From Thermoplasmata archaeon (GTDB lineage: Archaea > Thermoplasmatota > Thermoplasmata > Lutacidiplasmatales > UBA184): a stretch of 59,159 bases of DNA. Position 1 is the first letter of the stretch; the number at the start of each line of letters is the position of its first letter. Location: contig JAJYEA010000009.1 in assembly GCA_021790425.1 (NCBI GenBank), forward strand, positions 1 to 59,159, in the 5' to 3' direction. Below, piece by piece: positions 16,885-25,738 of this stretch. Both the position numbers and the translations under genes were made by a program. The notes under the pieces were generated by a model. That model saw only the letters and a program-made list of their open reading frames with translations, was not told the DNA's origin and did no database searches.

Positions 16885-17838
16885 TCAGGGAGCGATCTTG
16901 AGGACGATCTTTCCCCTTCCGTGGCCCGAGTCCAGGCGCTCGTGGGCCTTCCGCGCGTCCTCGAGCGGGAGCACCAGGTCGATGAGCGGCTTCACTTCCC
17001 CCCGCTCGAGCAGCGGTCGCATCTCGTCCAGACGCTCCCGCTCGCGGGCCAGGAAGATCCCGTGGAGCGCGAGGTTATTGCGGTAGATGGGGCGCAGGTC
17101 CCCCGCGGGAGCGAGGATCGTCGCGGCCCGGCCGAACTCGCGGACATAGGGCAGCAGGCGGGCGAGGCTCTCTCCCCCGACCGTGTCGAAGAGGGCATCG
17201 ACGCCCCTCCCCTCCGTCTCCCGCCGGATAACGTCGCCCACGTCCTCGGAGGTGTAGTCGATCGGCCGGTCGACCCCCAGCTGGCGGAGGGTGCGCTGGT
17301 TGGCCGTGCTGGCCGTCGCGAGGACCCGGGCTCCCGCCCGGTGGGCGAACTGGACGGCGAAGGAGCCGACGCCCCCCGCCCCTCCATGGACCAGCACGGT
17401 CTCGCCGACCCGGACGGCCAGGCGGCGCACGATGCCGTCCCAGGCGGTGCCGCCCGCCAGGGGAACGGCGGCCGCCTCGATGAACGAGAGGGACCGGGGC
17501 TTGCGGGCCACGATGCGGGCGGGGACGACATTGTACTCGGCGTAGCATCCGCCCCGGTTCCCCAGGACCTCGGCCACGTAGTAGACCTCGTCCCCGGACC
17601 GGAAGCCCTCGACCCCGACGCCCACCTCCTCGACCACGCCCGAGGCCTCGTAGCCCAGGACCGCGGGGGGCTGGATCTTCGCCCAGTGCCCGGTGGCGCG
17701 GATCTTCGCGTCGAGGGGGTTCGTCCCGGCCGCCACGATGCGGACCAGGAGCTCTCCCGGGCCCGGGGTCGGACGCGGGACATCGCCCATCTGCAGGACC
17801 TCCGGACCGCCGAATCTTTGGAGCACCACCGCGCGCAT
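16885..17838 (-). CDS. Quinone oxidoreductase-like MDR protein
   Basis: 317 residues. N-terminal GroES-like domain and Rossmann domain with HGGAGGVGSFAVQFAHRAG, typical of NADPH:quinone/enone reductases. No structural zinc cysteine cluster, unlike the other MDR gene at 5259. C-terminus has the family ending GRGKIVLKIAP. Probably a soluble NADPH-dependent reductase of quinones or reactive carbonyls. The start ATG is about 26 bases from a TTATAA box shared with the divergent tRNA gene. Confidence 0.9.
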   Translation of the reverse strand: MRAVVLQRFGGPEVLQMGDVPRPTPGPGELLVRIVAAGTNPLDAKIRATGHWAKIQPPAVLGYEASGVVEEVGVGVEGFRSGDEVYYVAEVLGNRGGCYAEYNVVPARIVARKPRSLSFIEAAAVPLAGGTAWDGIVRRLAVRVGETVLVHGGAGGVGSFAVQFAHRAGARVLATASTANQRTLRQLGVDRPIDYTSEDVGDVIRRETEGRGVDALFDTVGGESLARLLPYVREFGRAATILAPAGDLRPIYRNNLALHGIFLARERERLDEMRPLLERGEVKPLIDLVLPLEDARKAHERLDSGHGRGKIVLKIAP

Positions 17839-17861
17839 GAGGGCCCAAATGCCCAGAGGTG

Positions 17862-17867
17862 TTATAA
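17862..17867. promoter_or_regulatory. Palindromic TATA element between MDR gene and tRNA-His
   Basis: TTATAA reads the same on both strands. It lies 26 bases from the MDR start on one side and about 31 bases from the tRNA 5' end on the other, both suitable for archaeal box A, so it could serve divergent transcription. Confidence 0.5.
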
Positions 17868-17895
17868 GGACCGAAGTCGTCCGCCGGCGGCAGAT

Positions 17896-18001
17896 GGCCG
17901 GGATGGGGTAGCTTGGTTATCCTGGGGGACTGTGGATCCCTCGACCCGGGTTCAAATGGAGCGAGGGCCTCCCCTCCCTCCTGAGATTCTCGGTCCCGGC
18001 C
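17896..18001 (+). tRNA. tRNA-His (anticodon GTG) with intron in the T arm
   Basis: The acceptor stem GCCGGGA (17897-17903) pairs perfectly with TCCCGGC (17994-18000); an extra G at 17896 pairs with the discriminator C at 18001, the G(-1):C73 identity pair of tRNA-His. The D arm starts GGGTAG, and the anticodon stem GGGGA/TCCCT closes the loop CTGTGGA with anticodon GTG. The T-stem half CCGGG and T loop TTCAAAT are followed by about 31 extra bases before the 3' T-stem half CTCGG. Removing them gives a normal tRNA. CCA is not encoded. Confidence 0.9.
17958..17988 (+). other. Intron of tRNA-His, at T loop / T stem junction
   Basis: 31 bases interrupt the T arm after position 59 or 60; the exact border is ambiguous by one base (17957-17987 or 17958-17988) because both flanks have T. 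The intron can fold a short GAGGG/CCCTC stem. I could not draw a perfect bulge-helix-bulge, so a relaxed motif is presumed. Confidence 0.75.
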
Positions 18002-18004
18002 CTC

Positions 18005-18697
18005 TCACCCGGACGCCGGGGGCGCGAGCTCGTCCAGCACCTCGGGCAGTCGCTCCAGGGTGTAGTCGGCCCAGCGGGCTCCCCAGCGCTTGAGATCGTT
18101 GGGGGTGAGCGTCCAGTCGGCCAGGTGGCTGGCCCGTCCCAGTATCAGATAGTCGGGGAATTGGCGGGCCACCTCCATGTCGAACCTCGAGTCCCCGACC
18201 ATGACGTGGGGGAGACCCGGGAGCAACGCGGAGTACTCCCGCAGGTGGACGTCCTTCGTTCCCTGGCCCGCCCCGAGGACCTTCTGGATGAGGAAGGCGA
18301 TGCCCTCCCGTTCGAGGATGAGCTCCGCCATCTCCTTCTCGGCCCCGGTGGCCACGACCAGGCTCCAGCCGGAGCGGTCGAGACGCCGAAGGACCTCCGG
18401 GACCTCGCGGAAGAGGCTCGCCTGCCGGTAGGCGTCCTTCACCTTCGTCTCGTGGAACTTCGAGACCGTTCGGCTGAGCTCGAAGGGGGTCGCCTCGGGA
18501 TAGAGCTCCCGGAGCTGGAGCTCGAAGGGCTTCCCGGTCGTGGAGTAGTATTGGGCCGCGGCGACCTCGAGGGGGGTCCCGAACGCCTCGTGGATCACTC
18601 GCGCGGCGCTCTGTCCGATCAGGTGCATGTCATCGACGAGCGTGCCGTCCAGATCGAAGACGACCAGTCCGCGGGCCTTGCTCGCCACCTCGCTCAT
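18005..18697 (-). CDS. HAD-superfamily phosphatase
   Basis: 230 residues. Motif I FDLDGTLVDD (nucleophile Asp about residue 15), an alpha-helical cap, motif II VVATGAEKE and motif IV VGDSRFD. This resembles phosphoglycolate phosphatase-like HADs, but the substrate cannot be assigned. The start ATG at 18697 precedes the conserved motif by a normal short leader; the open frame continues upstream without family similarity. Its stop is only 3 bases from the 3' end of the convergent tRNA-His. Confidence 0.85.
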   Translation of the reverse strand: MSEVASKARGLVVFDLDGTLVDDMHLIGQSAARVIHEAFGTPLEVAAAQYYSTTGKPFELQLRELYPEATPFELSRTVSKFHETKVKDAYRQASLFREVPEVLRRLDRSGWSLVVATGAEKEMAELILEREGIAFLIQKVLGAGQGTKDVHLREYSALLPGLPHVMVGDSRFDMEVARQFPDYLILGRASHLADWTLTPNDLKRWGARWADYTLERLPEVLDELAPPASG

Positions 18698-18881
18698 GCT
18701 CCGGGTTCCCCATCCGGACCGCTCCGCCGGTTTAAGGGTGACGGCGTGCGGGCCGGGCCCCGGAGCGAGCTCCCGGGCGGATCCGCGCTCCCCCGCGGGG
18801 GGAACGGGGCATGAAGACACCCGACCTCTTCCGGGCCCACCGTAAGCAAAGGTAATCCTTCCCCGGAGGTTGGCCCGGGCC

Positions 18882-19889
18882 GTGTTCGGGTGGGAAGAGT
18901 CGCTCAAGGAGTACCTCGGACGGAAGCGCGCCCCCCGGCTCGTCCCCTGTGCGTCCTGTGGCCAGCGGGTGCCCCCGTCGGACACCGGGACGTGCACGAC
19001 GTGCTCGAAGCCCATCTGCACGAAGTGCGGAACGGTGGTCTCCCTGCACTATGTCCACTTCTCGGAGCATCAGGGCGGCCTCGCCCGCACGTATGACGAG
19101 GAGGTCGCCCGGACGGGGACCTGCTCCGCCGAGTGCGCCCAGGAGCCCGTCCTCGATGCGGTCGCGAGCTGTCTCGTCGACGGGATGCGCAAGCGCCTCC
19201 GGGCGTCGGGCGTGAAGGTGGACCGGAGCGTCGGCATCTACGGCCCCGACTTCGTGCTGAACCTCCCCGGGCTCTCGACCTACGTGGCGAAGAGGATCGA
19301 CCGGTACTGCCGCACGGAGGGGCCGCGCCGGATGCCGTTCCGTTACCTGGTGCAGGCGCTGATCGCGGATGGGCATGGCATGGAGACGACCCCGGACGGC
19401 AGCTCACGCATCTTCATCGACGCGATCGACCGTTCCCGCTACGTCCTCCTTCGGGGCTCCCCCGTCGTGCTCGATGCGGCCCAGGCCGGCATCGGACAGG
19501 GCCCGGGCTCGTACTGGACGGAGGAGTGGTCCCGGTCGGTCAAGGGGGTGGCCGAGGTGCTCTCGACCGCGGGCCGGTTCGAGGAGGCCGCCCGTACCTA
19601 CGAACTGGGGGACTTCTTTGCCGAGGCCGGGCGCGAGCGGGCCAAGGCGCCCACGGGAGGGAACCTCTCCCAGACCATCGACGCCCTCGTGCGCGCCTTC
19701 CGGGCCTCCGACATCGTCTCCGTCTTCCGGTGCCCCTCCTGCGGCGCCTCGATCCGCTTCTCCAAGGACACGCCGGACCACCAGCTCAAGGTCTGCTCCT
19801 ACTGCGGCAACGAGTTCCGGCCGCACGACATGATCGACTTCCTCCGGGCCATCACACGGTCCGCGCCATCCCCCGCGAAAACCCCGTAG
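18882..19889 (+). CDS. Orphan zinc-ribbon protein
   Basis: 335 residues, family not recognised. N-terminal cysteine-rich region with CASC, CTTC, CTKC pairs and a further C/H group (HYVHFSEH, CSAEC), about residues 20-85. A mixed alpha/beta centre follows, then a TPR-like helix pair (FEEAARTYELGDFFAEAG), and a C-terminal zinc ribbon CPSC...CSYC. The start GTG at 18882 is chosen because GGAGGT lies 11 bases upstream; an alternative TTG at 18870 would overlap that site. Likely a soluble nucleic-acid- or protein-binding factor; function unknown. Confidence 0.7.
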   Translation: MFGWEESLKEYLGRKRAPRLVPCASCGQRVPPSDTGTCTTCSKPICTKCGTVVSLHYVHFSEHQGGLARTYDEEVARTGTCSAECAQEPVLDAVASCLVDGMRKRLRASGVKVDRSVGIYGPDFVLNLPGLSTYVAKRIDRYCRTEGPRRMPFRYLVQALIADGHGMETTPDGSSRIFIDAIDRSRYVLLRGSPVVLDAAQAGIGQGPGSYWTEEWSRSVKGVAEVLSTAGRFEEAARTYELGDFFAEAGRERAKAPTGGNLSQTIDALVRAFRASDIVSVFRCPSCGASIRFSKDTPDHQLKVCSYCGNEFRPHDMIDFLRAITRSAPSPAKTP

Positions 19890-19998
19890 GACCCCCCGGA
19901 CGAACTTCCTCCTCCCTTCACCGCAGGGGCATCCCCGCAGGGCTGAGCATCCTGACGGTCAGGGGCGCACGGTCACGCGCCGCTTGAAATGGTTGGGA

Positions 19999-20025
19999 CG
20001 ACCCTCCCCTGACGGGGAAGGGTCG
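19999..20025. terminator. Hairpin between convergent genes
   Basis: CGACCCTCCCC pairs with GGGG-A-AGGGTCG around a TGAC loop (11 bp, one bulged A). It sits between the convergent zinc-ribbon and thermopsin genes, 23 bases past the latter's stop. Could terminate both; no U-tract is evident. Confidence 0.4.
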
Positions 20026-20047
20026 CCCGGGGTTCCCGGTCCGGACC

Positions 20048-23000
20048 TTAGTGGGACGTCTCCGGGGCAGGTTCCGCGGCAGGCTCCGGCGCCGGAGGGG
20101 ACGAGGAGGTCGCGTTCGCCGGCGGGTTCTGCGACTTCCGCCGCATCATCACGGCCAGCACCGCGATCACCAGCGCGACCACCGCCACCACCAGCGCGAT
20201 CGCGAAGTACGTCTGCGCATCCGCGAGCGTCGCCGTCGGCGCGGGCGTCGAGGTCGTCGTGTACTGGCATCCCACCGTCACCGCGCTCCCGCTCACCGTC
20301 ACCGACGTCGAGGCGCAGGCCACCTTGTAGCCCGACACCTGCGAGACCGAGTAGCTGTACGACCCGTTCGCCTCGTAGAAGACCAGGTTCGTCCCGGCGG
20401 TGCTCTGCGTGACCCCGTTCACCGTTGCCGACCACGTCTGCCCGGTGAGCCCGGCCTCCTGCACCGTGATCGCGTACGTCACCGGCGTGTACGTCACGGT
20501 CAGGTTGTAGTTGCCGTTCACCGAGATCGTGCCCGACGCCGGCTTCACGGAGTAACCCGCCACCGGCGAGACCGCGTAGTCGAACGTTCCCGGGTTCACC
20601 TGGAAGGTCGCCGTGCCCGAGGTCGACGTCGCCGTCACCCCGTTCACCGTCGCCGACCAGCCAGTCCCGCTCGCCAGCCCGGACTCCATGACCGTCACGG
20701 TGTACACCGGCTGGGCCGTCGACGTGAAGCTGACCCACACCGTGTAGTTCCCGCCCACCGTCACCGTCCCGCTCGACGGGCTCACCAGGTAGCCGGCCAC
20801 CGACCCGATCTGGTACTGGTAGGTCCCGGGGGTCGTGGGGAAGGCGATGGAGGTCCCCGTGCCGGTCTGCGTCGCTCCGTTGAACGTCGCGGTCCACGAG
20901 GTGCCCGAGGCGAGCCCCGTCTCCGCCACGCTCACCGTGTAGGTGGGGGGCACCGTCGAGGTGTACGTCACGTCCAGCGTGTAGGCCCCGTTCACGTTCA
21001 CCGTCCCGCTCGACGGGCTCACCGCGTAGCCCGCGACCGATCCGACCTGGTACTGGTAGCTCCCCGCCACCACGCGATAGGTCAGCGTGGAGGCCGCGCT
21101 CGAGTTGCTCACACCGTTGAACACGGCCGACCAGGCCGTGCCCGCGGGGAGGCCGCTCTCCACCACCGAGACCGTGTAGTAGGTCGGGATGGGGGTGTAG
21201 ACCACCGTCTCGTTCAGCACGAGGGCGTTCCCGCCCATGATCGTCCCGGTGGTCGGGGTGCTCGTATAGCCGGCCACGGCCGGGACCGTGAAGGTGCTCG
21301 ATCCCGGGGGTGCGTCCAGGAGCTGCCAGGCGTTGGCGGTCGCGTAGGTCTTCGAGTTCAGGACCACCGACCAGGTCGTCCCCGCCGGAAGCCCCTTCTC
21401 GTAGAAGTAGACCGCCGTGTCTCCCTCGTGCGCTCCGAGCGGGTAGTAGTCCCATACCCCGTCCGAGAGGTAGTAGGGGTTGAGCCGCCCCTGCGCGTTG
21501 AAGGAGTGCCAGTCGGCCCAGAAGTTCCCGACCTGCCCGGACGAGTTGAAGAAGTTGTTGCTGACCGACCACGCCTGGATGTGGAGCGGGCTGTAGGTGG
21601 CCGTCGCCCCGTTGTCGCCCACGAACGAGCTGTCCCAGACCACGTTACCGACGCCCGACTCGATGTCCACGCCGTATCCCGTGTCGTTCGTGAACTGGGA
21701 GAGCGTCACCCAGTTGGAGTGCGCGTTCGCGTTCATCTGGAGTCCGATCCCATCCTGGACGAAGTTCAGGTTGGAGAAGTCCGACCAGTACGTCCCGTTG
21801 AGCATCGCTCCGTAGTCGGTGGTGGTGGCCGTCACCGAGTCGGCCAAGAGGTTCTCGGAACCGATGTCGTAGAGGCCTGCCTCGTAATTGGTGGCGGTGA
21901 CGGAGCCGATGGTGGTCTTGTAGGTTTGGTAGGCGTAGACCGCGGTCATCAGGTTTCCGAAGTAGTTGTACTGGCTCCAGGCGGTCCCGAGAGTGGCGTT
22001 GGTGGCGGTGACCCCCGTGACGGCATCGTTGGACCCGTACAGGACCCCGACCCCGATGGACCAGGAGACCTTCGTGTCGGTGATGGTGGTATACGACGAG
22101 TACTCAATCCAGACGCCCCAGGACTGGACGGAGGCGACCGTGTTGGTCACGGTAGACCAGCCCGAATAGATGAGATAGACCGCTAGGGATTCGTTCGTGA
22201 CCACCGTCCCGGTCACGGAGGAGTTGTCGGAGTACATCAGGTAGACCCCGCCCCACCGGTTGGCGCTGACGCTCGAGACCGTGACGTGAGGAGAGAAGTA
22301 GGCCAGGACCCCATAACCCCACGCCGCGGTCACCGTGCTGATGGTCGAGGGGGTGACGTACACGAGGGCCACCCCGTAGACGGGCTCGGTCGACGTCCCG
22401 GTCGCGGTCACGGTGTTGATGTTGTAGTTGGACCCGTAATCCCCCATGAAGACGTATGCCTGGTTGGTGGACCACGGGGCGACCATGGTACCGGCCAGGT
22501 TGGACGCCGCCACGTTGTTGACGTAGTCCAACCAGATCCCGTAGAGGGTCGAGGAGTTCTGGAACCAGCAGGTGATCTCGTTGAGGGTGACGTAGTTACC
22601 GTGGGCCAGCTCCACACCGTAGGACATGGAGGTGCCGGTCGCCGGGTCGGTCCAGAAGTTGAAGACGGACCTCTGGATGGTCACATGGTCGGTGTACTGC
22701 CCGTAGAATCCCGCGGTGGTGGAATTCGCATCGAAGTTGCTGACGGCCACCTGGGTGTCGTTGCCGGTCGAGATGGCATAGTAGTACGAGTCGTTGGCCT
22801 GCATGTCGGTCACGTTGACCCACGCATCCCAGTCCGTGACCAGGCCGTAGGAGAGGTCCGAGAGCACTACGTGGGACACGTTCGTGTAGTTGCTGTAGCC
22901 CGACTCGAAGCTGGCATAGTCTCCGCCGGTCGCATTGAACCAGTCGAGGGTCGTGTGGGAGGCGGCCGTCAGGCCGATCCCCATGTAGGCCCCATTGGTC

Positions 23001-25495
23001 TCCGTCACGTTGCGCATGGAGAGCTGGTTCGTGACCTGGAGGTAGATCGCCCAGGTATACCCCGAATCGTAGACGTTCTGGATCGTCGTCCCGTTTCCAC
23101 CCGGAATGTTGTAGTAGGAGAGCCAGCCCGAGCCAGCCCAGTACCCGCCGTTAATGCAGTACATGTAGATCATGAGGCACGTGAGATCCTCATAGACGCT
23201 CCCGGTGGTAGAGGCGGTGATGATCCCGTTCCCGGCGCCGTACGAGGGGTTGTACAGGGCCCGCAGGTTCTTCACCAGGGTATGGTGGCCCGCCACGTCA
23301 TAGACACCGGCCCCGCCCGCCACGGACACGTCGTTCATCACCACGGTGTCAGAGGAACCGCCCGTGAAGATCCCGTAGGCGCTACCATAGAAGTTGGTCA
23401 CCATGTCCCCGCTCGAGGAGTCGTTCCAGGCGAGGGTGTTGGTGTCCTTCCACAGGAAGGCGGCCGACCCGATGCAGTAGTAGAAGCACATGCTTACCAG
23501 GGTCTCGTTCGACAGGACGGCGCCGTGGTCCAGGAAGAGGTTGATGTCGGCCGTGTAATTGTCCACCGCGGTGAACACAGACGGAGGAGACCCAGCGTCA
23601 TAGATCAGGTTCGAGTTGGGCTGCTCCCACACATGGTTCACGTGGATCGAGCTGGACAGACCCTCGGCCTGGAACATCTCGAACGTGGTGAACCCGTAGT
23701 CGTTGATGTGCCCGAAGGAGTTGTTCAGGGCAAAGCTCTGCCCGGAGAAGGTCCACGGGGCCGTCCCGGAGCCGGTGATGTTGAGGGCCGCACCCTTGGC
23801 CTGCGCGTCCCCGTTGATGTAGATCGGGGCATGGAGGGGCGTCGTGACCAGCTTCGTCAAGGTGATGGGGAACGCCGGCTGGTTCGTCGCGAAGGATCCG
23901 TTAAACTCGGTCGCGTCCGGGGCGAAGCCCTGCACGTAGTACTGCTGGGCCCCGGGGAGGGGAGGCAGGTACGTGTCGAAGGTGCCCGTGCTGGTGGTGG
24001 GGACCCAGCTCGAGTTGAAGCTGGAAGGGTCCTGCGCCCCCGGGGTCACGAAGACGAAACCATAGGCCGGGGAGATGGTCCCCTTGAACTGGATGTCTCC
24101 GGAGGCCGCGGCACCGGCCGCCGGGGTTCCCCAGAACCCGTGGAGCAGGGACGGGCCCGCCGTGATCTGGACGGTTCCCTTGGTCAGCCAGCTCTCGGAC
24201 ACGCCCGCCGCGGTCTCTCCCGTGTCGGTACCGTAGTCGTAGGCCGACTGGATGGTCTTCCATCCCCCCGAGCTGGCGTTGGAGTACTGAAGGGACATCG
24301 TCCCGTTCAGAGAGCGGAACATCGCGTTGTCCCCGCCGATCCCGCCGCAGAGGACCAGCTCGGAGTCGTACGGGACCCCGGGGGTTGTGGTGTAGTGGCC
24401 GTTGACCTCGAAGTTCGGAGTGGGGCTGGTGGGCGTGACGATCCCCGTGAACGAGGGGTTGCTCTCGATGCCGGAGGCCTTGAATCCGCCCGCGCCGCTG
24501 AAGTGGTACCCGAAGGCGATCTGGTCATGCCCGTTCACGACGGACGCATTGTTGTAGAACTGGAGGGTCATCGGGAAGTCCGCCGGGGAGATCGGGATCG
24601 TGGAGCCCACGCACTGGTACAGTCCGTTCAAGGTCACGAGGTCGGTCACGTTCATCGAGGGGCACCCCGTGGGCAAGAAGGTGGTGCCCGAGGGGATTCC
24701 GCCCGATGCACCGTAGGTGAAGTTGAAGATGTCATCGACGAAATGGATGCCGGTGTCGTTGACGTCGACGACGTTCTGGGTCCAGAACGTCCCGTTGGTG
24801 TACCCGGGAATGGTGATGTTCGTGAGGATGGTGTTGAGCTGGATGCCGAACTCGTACTCGGATCCGACGTACCCCTCGTGCTCGCCACCGGGCATGATCA
24901 TCGGCATGGCTGCAGGCTGGGTCGCATTGGGCATCGAGTTGAAGGTGACGGTGCCCAGGAAATGGGAGGAATTGTACGCGAAGGGCCCGCCCGCGCCGAG
25001 GCCGAAGTCAGCGATCCCCATCGGGGCCGGGGCTTCGGAGTAGTAGGGGGACATGGCCGCGGAGACCGGGTGGATCCCCTGCACGATGTTGGCGTTGGGA
25101 TAGGAGACGAGCTGACCCAGGCGGGCGGTCGCTGCGTCGTGGACGCCCAGCGCCTTCTGGGCCCACAAGGGAAGGGAATGGTAGTTCGAGGGAAGATGGG
25201 ACCCCACGCCGTTCGAGTAGGAGTTCTCAACGTAGGGGGAATTCGCATAGGAGGCAACAGGAGAAGTCGAAGGGTTTGCCGAAGGGACGGTCGGGAGTTG
25301 ACCCAGCATTGGACCCGCTGGAGTGGCCGTGGCCGCAGGCGTCGAGTGGAGCGTCGCGGGAGCGGCTCCGCCCACCGGATTCGCGGCTTGGCCCAGCGAC
25401 TGGGCGGAGGACACCCCTCCCGAGAAGATCATGGTCAAAGCGACGATCAGCGCTAGGGCGACCAGGCGTCCACGGCGACTCCACCAAGCGTACAT
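20048..25495 (-). CDS. Giant thermopsin (peptidase A5) / beta-helix surface protein
   Basis: 1815 residues. A basic start and signal sequence (about residues 8-30) precede a Ser/Thr/Pro-rich stretch. A thermopsin-like domain spans about residues 150-455: PAPMGIADFGL, FLGTVTFNSM, FWTQNVVDVND and ELVLCGGIGGDN match the family by eye. A long right-handed beta-helix region (about 598-1340) has many short Asn/Thr/Tyr repeats of NosD/parallel beta-helix type. Five roughly 80-residue repeats follow, then a C-terminal membrane helix (about 1750-1775) and a short acidic tail. Thermopsins are acid proteases secreted by Sulfolobales and Thermoplasmata. This one would be anchored with its bulk outside. 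Abundant NxS/T sites suggest glycosylation. Monocistronic. Confidence 0.88.
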   Translation of the reverse strand: MYAWWSRRGRLVALALIVALTMIFSGGVSSAQSLGQAANPVGGAAPATLHSTPAATATPAGPMLGQLPTVPSANPSTSPVASYANSPYVENSYSNGVGSHLPSNYHSLPLWAQKALGVHDAATARLGQLVSYPNANIVQGIHPVSAAMSPYYSEAPAPMGIADFGLGAGGPFAYNSSHFLGTVTFNSMPNATQPAAMPMIMPGGEHEGYVGSEYEFGIQLNTILTNITIPGYTNGTFWTQNVVDVNDTGIHFVDDIFNFTYGASGGIPSGTTFLPTGCPSMNVTDLVTLNGLYQCVGSTIPISPADFPMTLQFYNNASVVNGHDQIAFGYHFSGAGGFKASGIESNPSFTGIVTPTSPTPNFEVNGHYTTTPGVPYDSELVLCGGIGGDNAMFRSLNGTMSLQYSNASSGGWKTIQSAYDYGTDTGETAAGVSESWLTKGTVQITAGPSLLHGFWGTPAAGAAASGDIQFKGTISPAYGFVFVTPGAQDPSSFNSSWVPTTSTGTFDTYLPPLPGAQQYYVQGFAPDATEFNGSFATNQPAFPITLTKLVTTPLHAPIYINGDAQAKGAALNITGSGTAPWTFSGQSFALNNSFGHINDYGFTTFEMFQAEGLSSSIHVNHVWEQPNSNLIYDAGSPPSVFTAVDNYTADINLFLDHGAVLSNETLVSMCFYYCIGSAAFLWKDTNTLAWNDSSSGDMVTNFYGSAYGIFTGGSSDTVVMNDVSVAGGAGVYDVAGHHTLVKNLRALYNPSYGAGNGIITASTTGSVYEDLTCLMIYMYCINGGYWAGSGWLSYYNIPGGNGTTIQNVYDSGYTWAIYLQVTNQLSMRNVTETNGAYMGIGLTAASHTTLDWFNATGGDYASFESGYSNYTNVSHVVLSDLSYGLVTDWDAWVNVTDMQANDSYYYAISTGNDTQVAVSNFDANSTTAGFYGQYTDHVTIQRSVFNFWTDPATGTSMSYGVELAHGNYVTLNEITCWFQNSSTLYGIWLDYVNNVAASNLAGTMVAPWSTNQAYVFMGDYGSNYNINTVTATGTSTEPVYGVALVYVTPSTISTVTAAWGYGVLAYFSPHVTVSSVSANRWGGVYLMYSDNSSVTGTVVTNESLAVYLIYSGWSTVTNTVASVQSWGVWIEYSSYTTITDTKVSWSIGVGVLYGSNDAVTGVTATNATLGTAWSQYNYFGNLMTAVYAYQTYKTTIGSVTATNYEAGLYDIGSENLLADSVTATTTDYGAMLNGTYWSDFSNLNFVQDGIGLQMNANAHSNWVTLSQFTNDTGYGVDIESGVGNVVWDSSFVGDNGATATYSPLHIQAWSVSNNFFNSSGQVGNFWADWHSFNAQGRLNPYYLSDGVWDYYPLGAHEGDTAVYFYEKGLPAGTTWSVVLNSKTYATANAWQLLDAPPGSSTFTVPAVAGYTSTPTTGTIMGGNALVLNETVVYTPIPTYYTVSVVESGLPAGTAWSAVFNGVSNSSAASTLTYRVVAGSYQYQVGSVAGYAVSPSSGTVNVNGAYTLDVTYTSTVPPTYTVSVAETGLASGTSWTATFNGATQTGTGTSIAFPTTPGTYQYQIGSVAGYLVSPSSGTVTVGGNYTVWVSFTSTAQPVYTVTVMESGLASGTGWSATVNGVTATSTSGTATFQVNPGTFDYAVSPVAGYSVKPASGTISVNGNYNLTVTYTPVTYAITVQEAGLTGQTWSATVNGVTQSTAGTNLVFYEANGSYSYSVSQVSGYKVACASTSVTVSGSAVTVGCQYTTTSTPAPTATLADAQTYFAIALVVAVVALVIAVLAVMMRRKSQNPPANATSSSPPAPEPAAEPAPETSH
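20270..21420 (-). repeat. Five tandem ~80-residue repeats within the thermopsin protein
   Basis: Each unit begins YxVxVxExGLxxGTxW and ends with GYxVxPxSGTVxVNGxYxxxVxYT. The units diverge at the DNA level, so they are an old protein repeat. They probably form Ig-like stalk domains that lift the protease from the membrane. The first and last copies are the most divergent. Confidence 0.75.
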
Positions 25496-25518
25496 CGAGA
25501 CGTGATTACACTCCTACT

Positions 25519-25528
25519 ACATAAAAAC
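25519..25528 (-). promoter_or_regulatory. TATA element of the thermopsin gene
   Basis: GTTTTTATG on the minus strand, centred about 29 bases before the ATG. Confidence 0.5.
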
Positions 25529-25708
25529 AGTCGTTGGCGTCCAAATGCTCTCACGGACCAAGACAAAGTGGTTGAAACCGCCGCCTGGGACGCGTATCCT
25601 CGTAAAGGCACCTTCTTCGCGATTGCGAGAACGCCCCGAGTGAGGGCTAGGCGCGTACCTCGCCGAGGATAGACTGCCGACTTTGGCCTTCTTGGCTTCG
25701 GACGCGAG

Positions 25709-25717
25709 CTTAAGTGG
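25709..25717 (+). promoter_or_regulatory. TATA element of the RGG zinc-ribbon gene
   Basis: CTTAAGTGG centred 26 bases before ATG 25739, predicting a leaderless transcript. The rest of the 243-base gap to the thermopsin start shows no gene. Confidence 0.4.
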
Positions 25718-25738
25718 ATAAGCCCCTAGCCCCCCCTC

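Noticed and set aside
25530-25705. Possible box C/D RNA between the thermopsin and RGG genes
   Set aside because: No C box (RTGATGA) with matching D box (CTGA) in either orientation.
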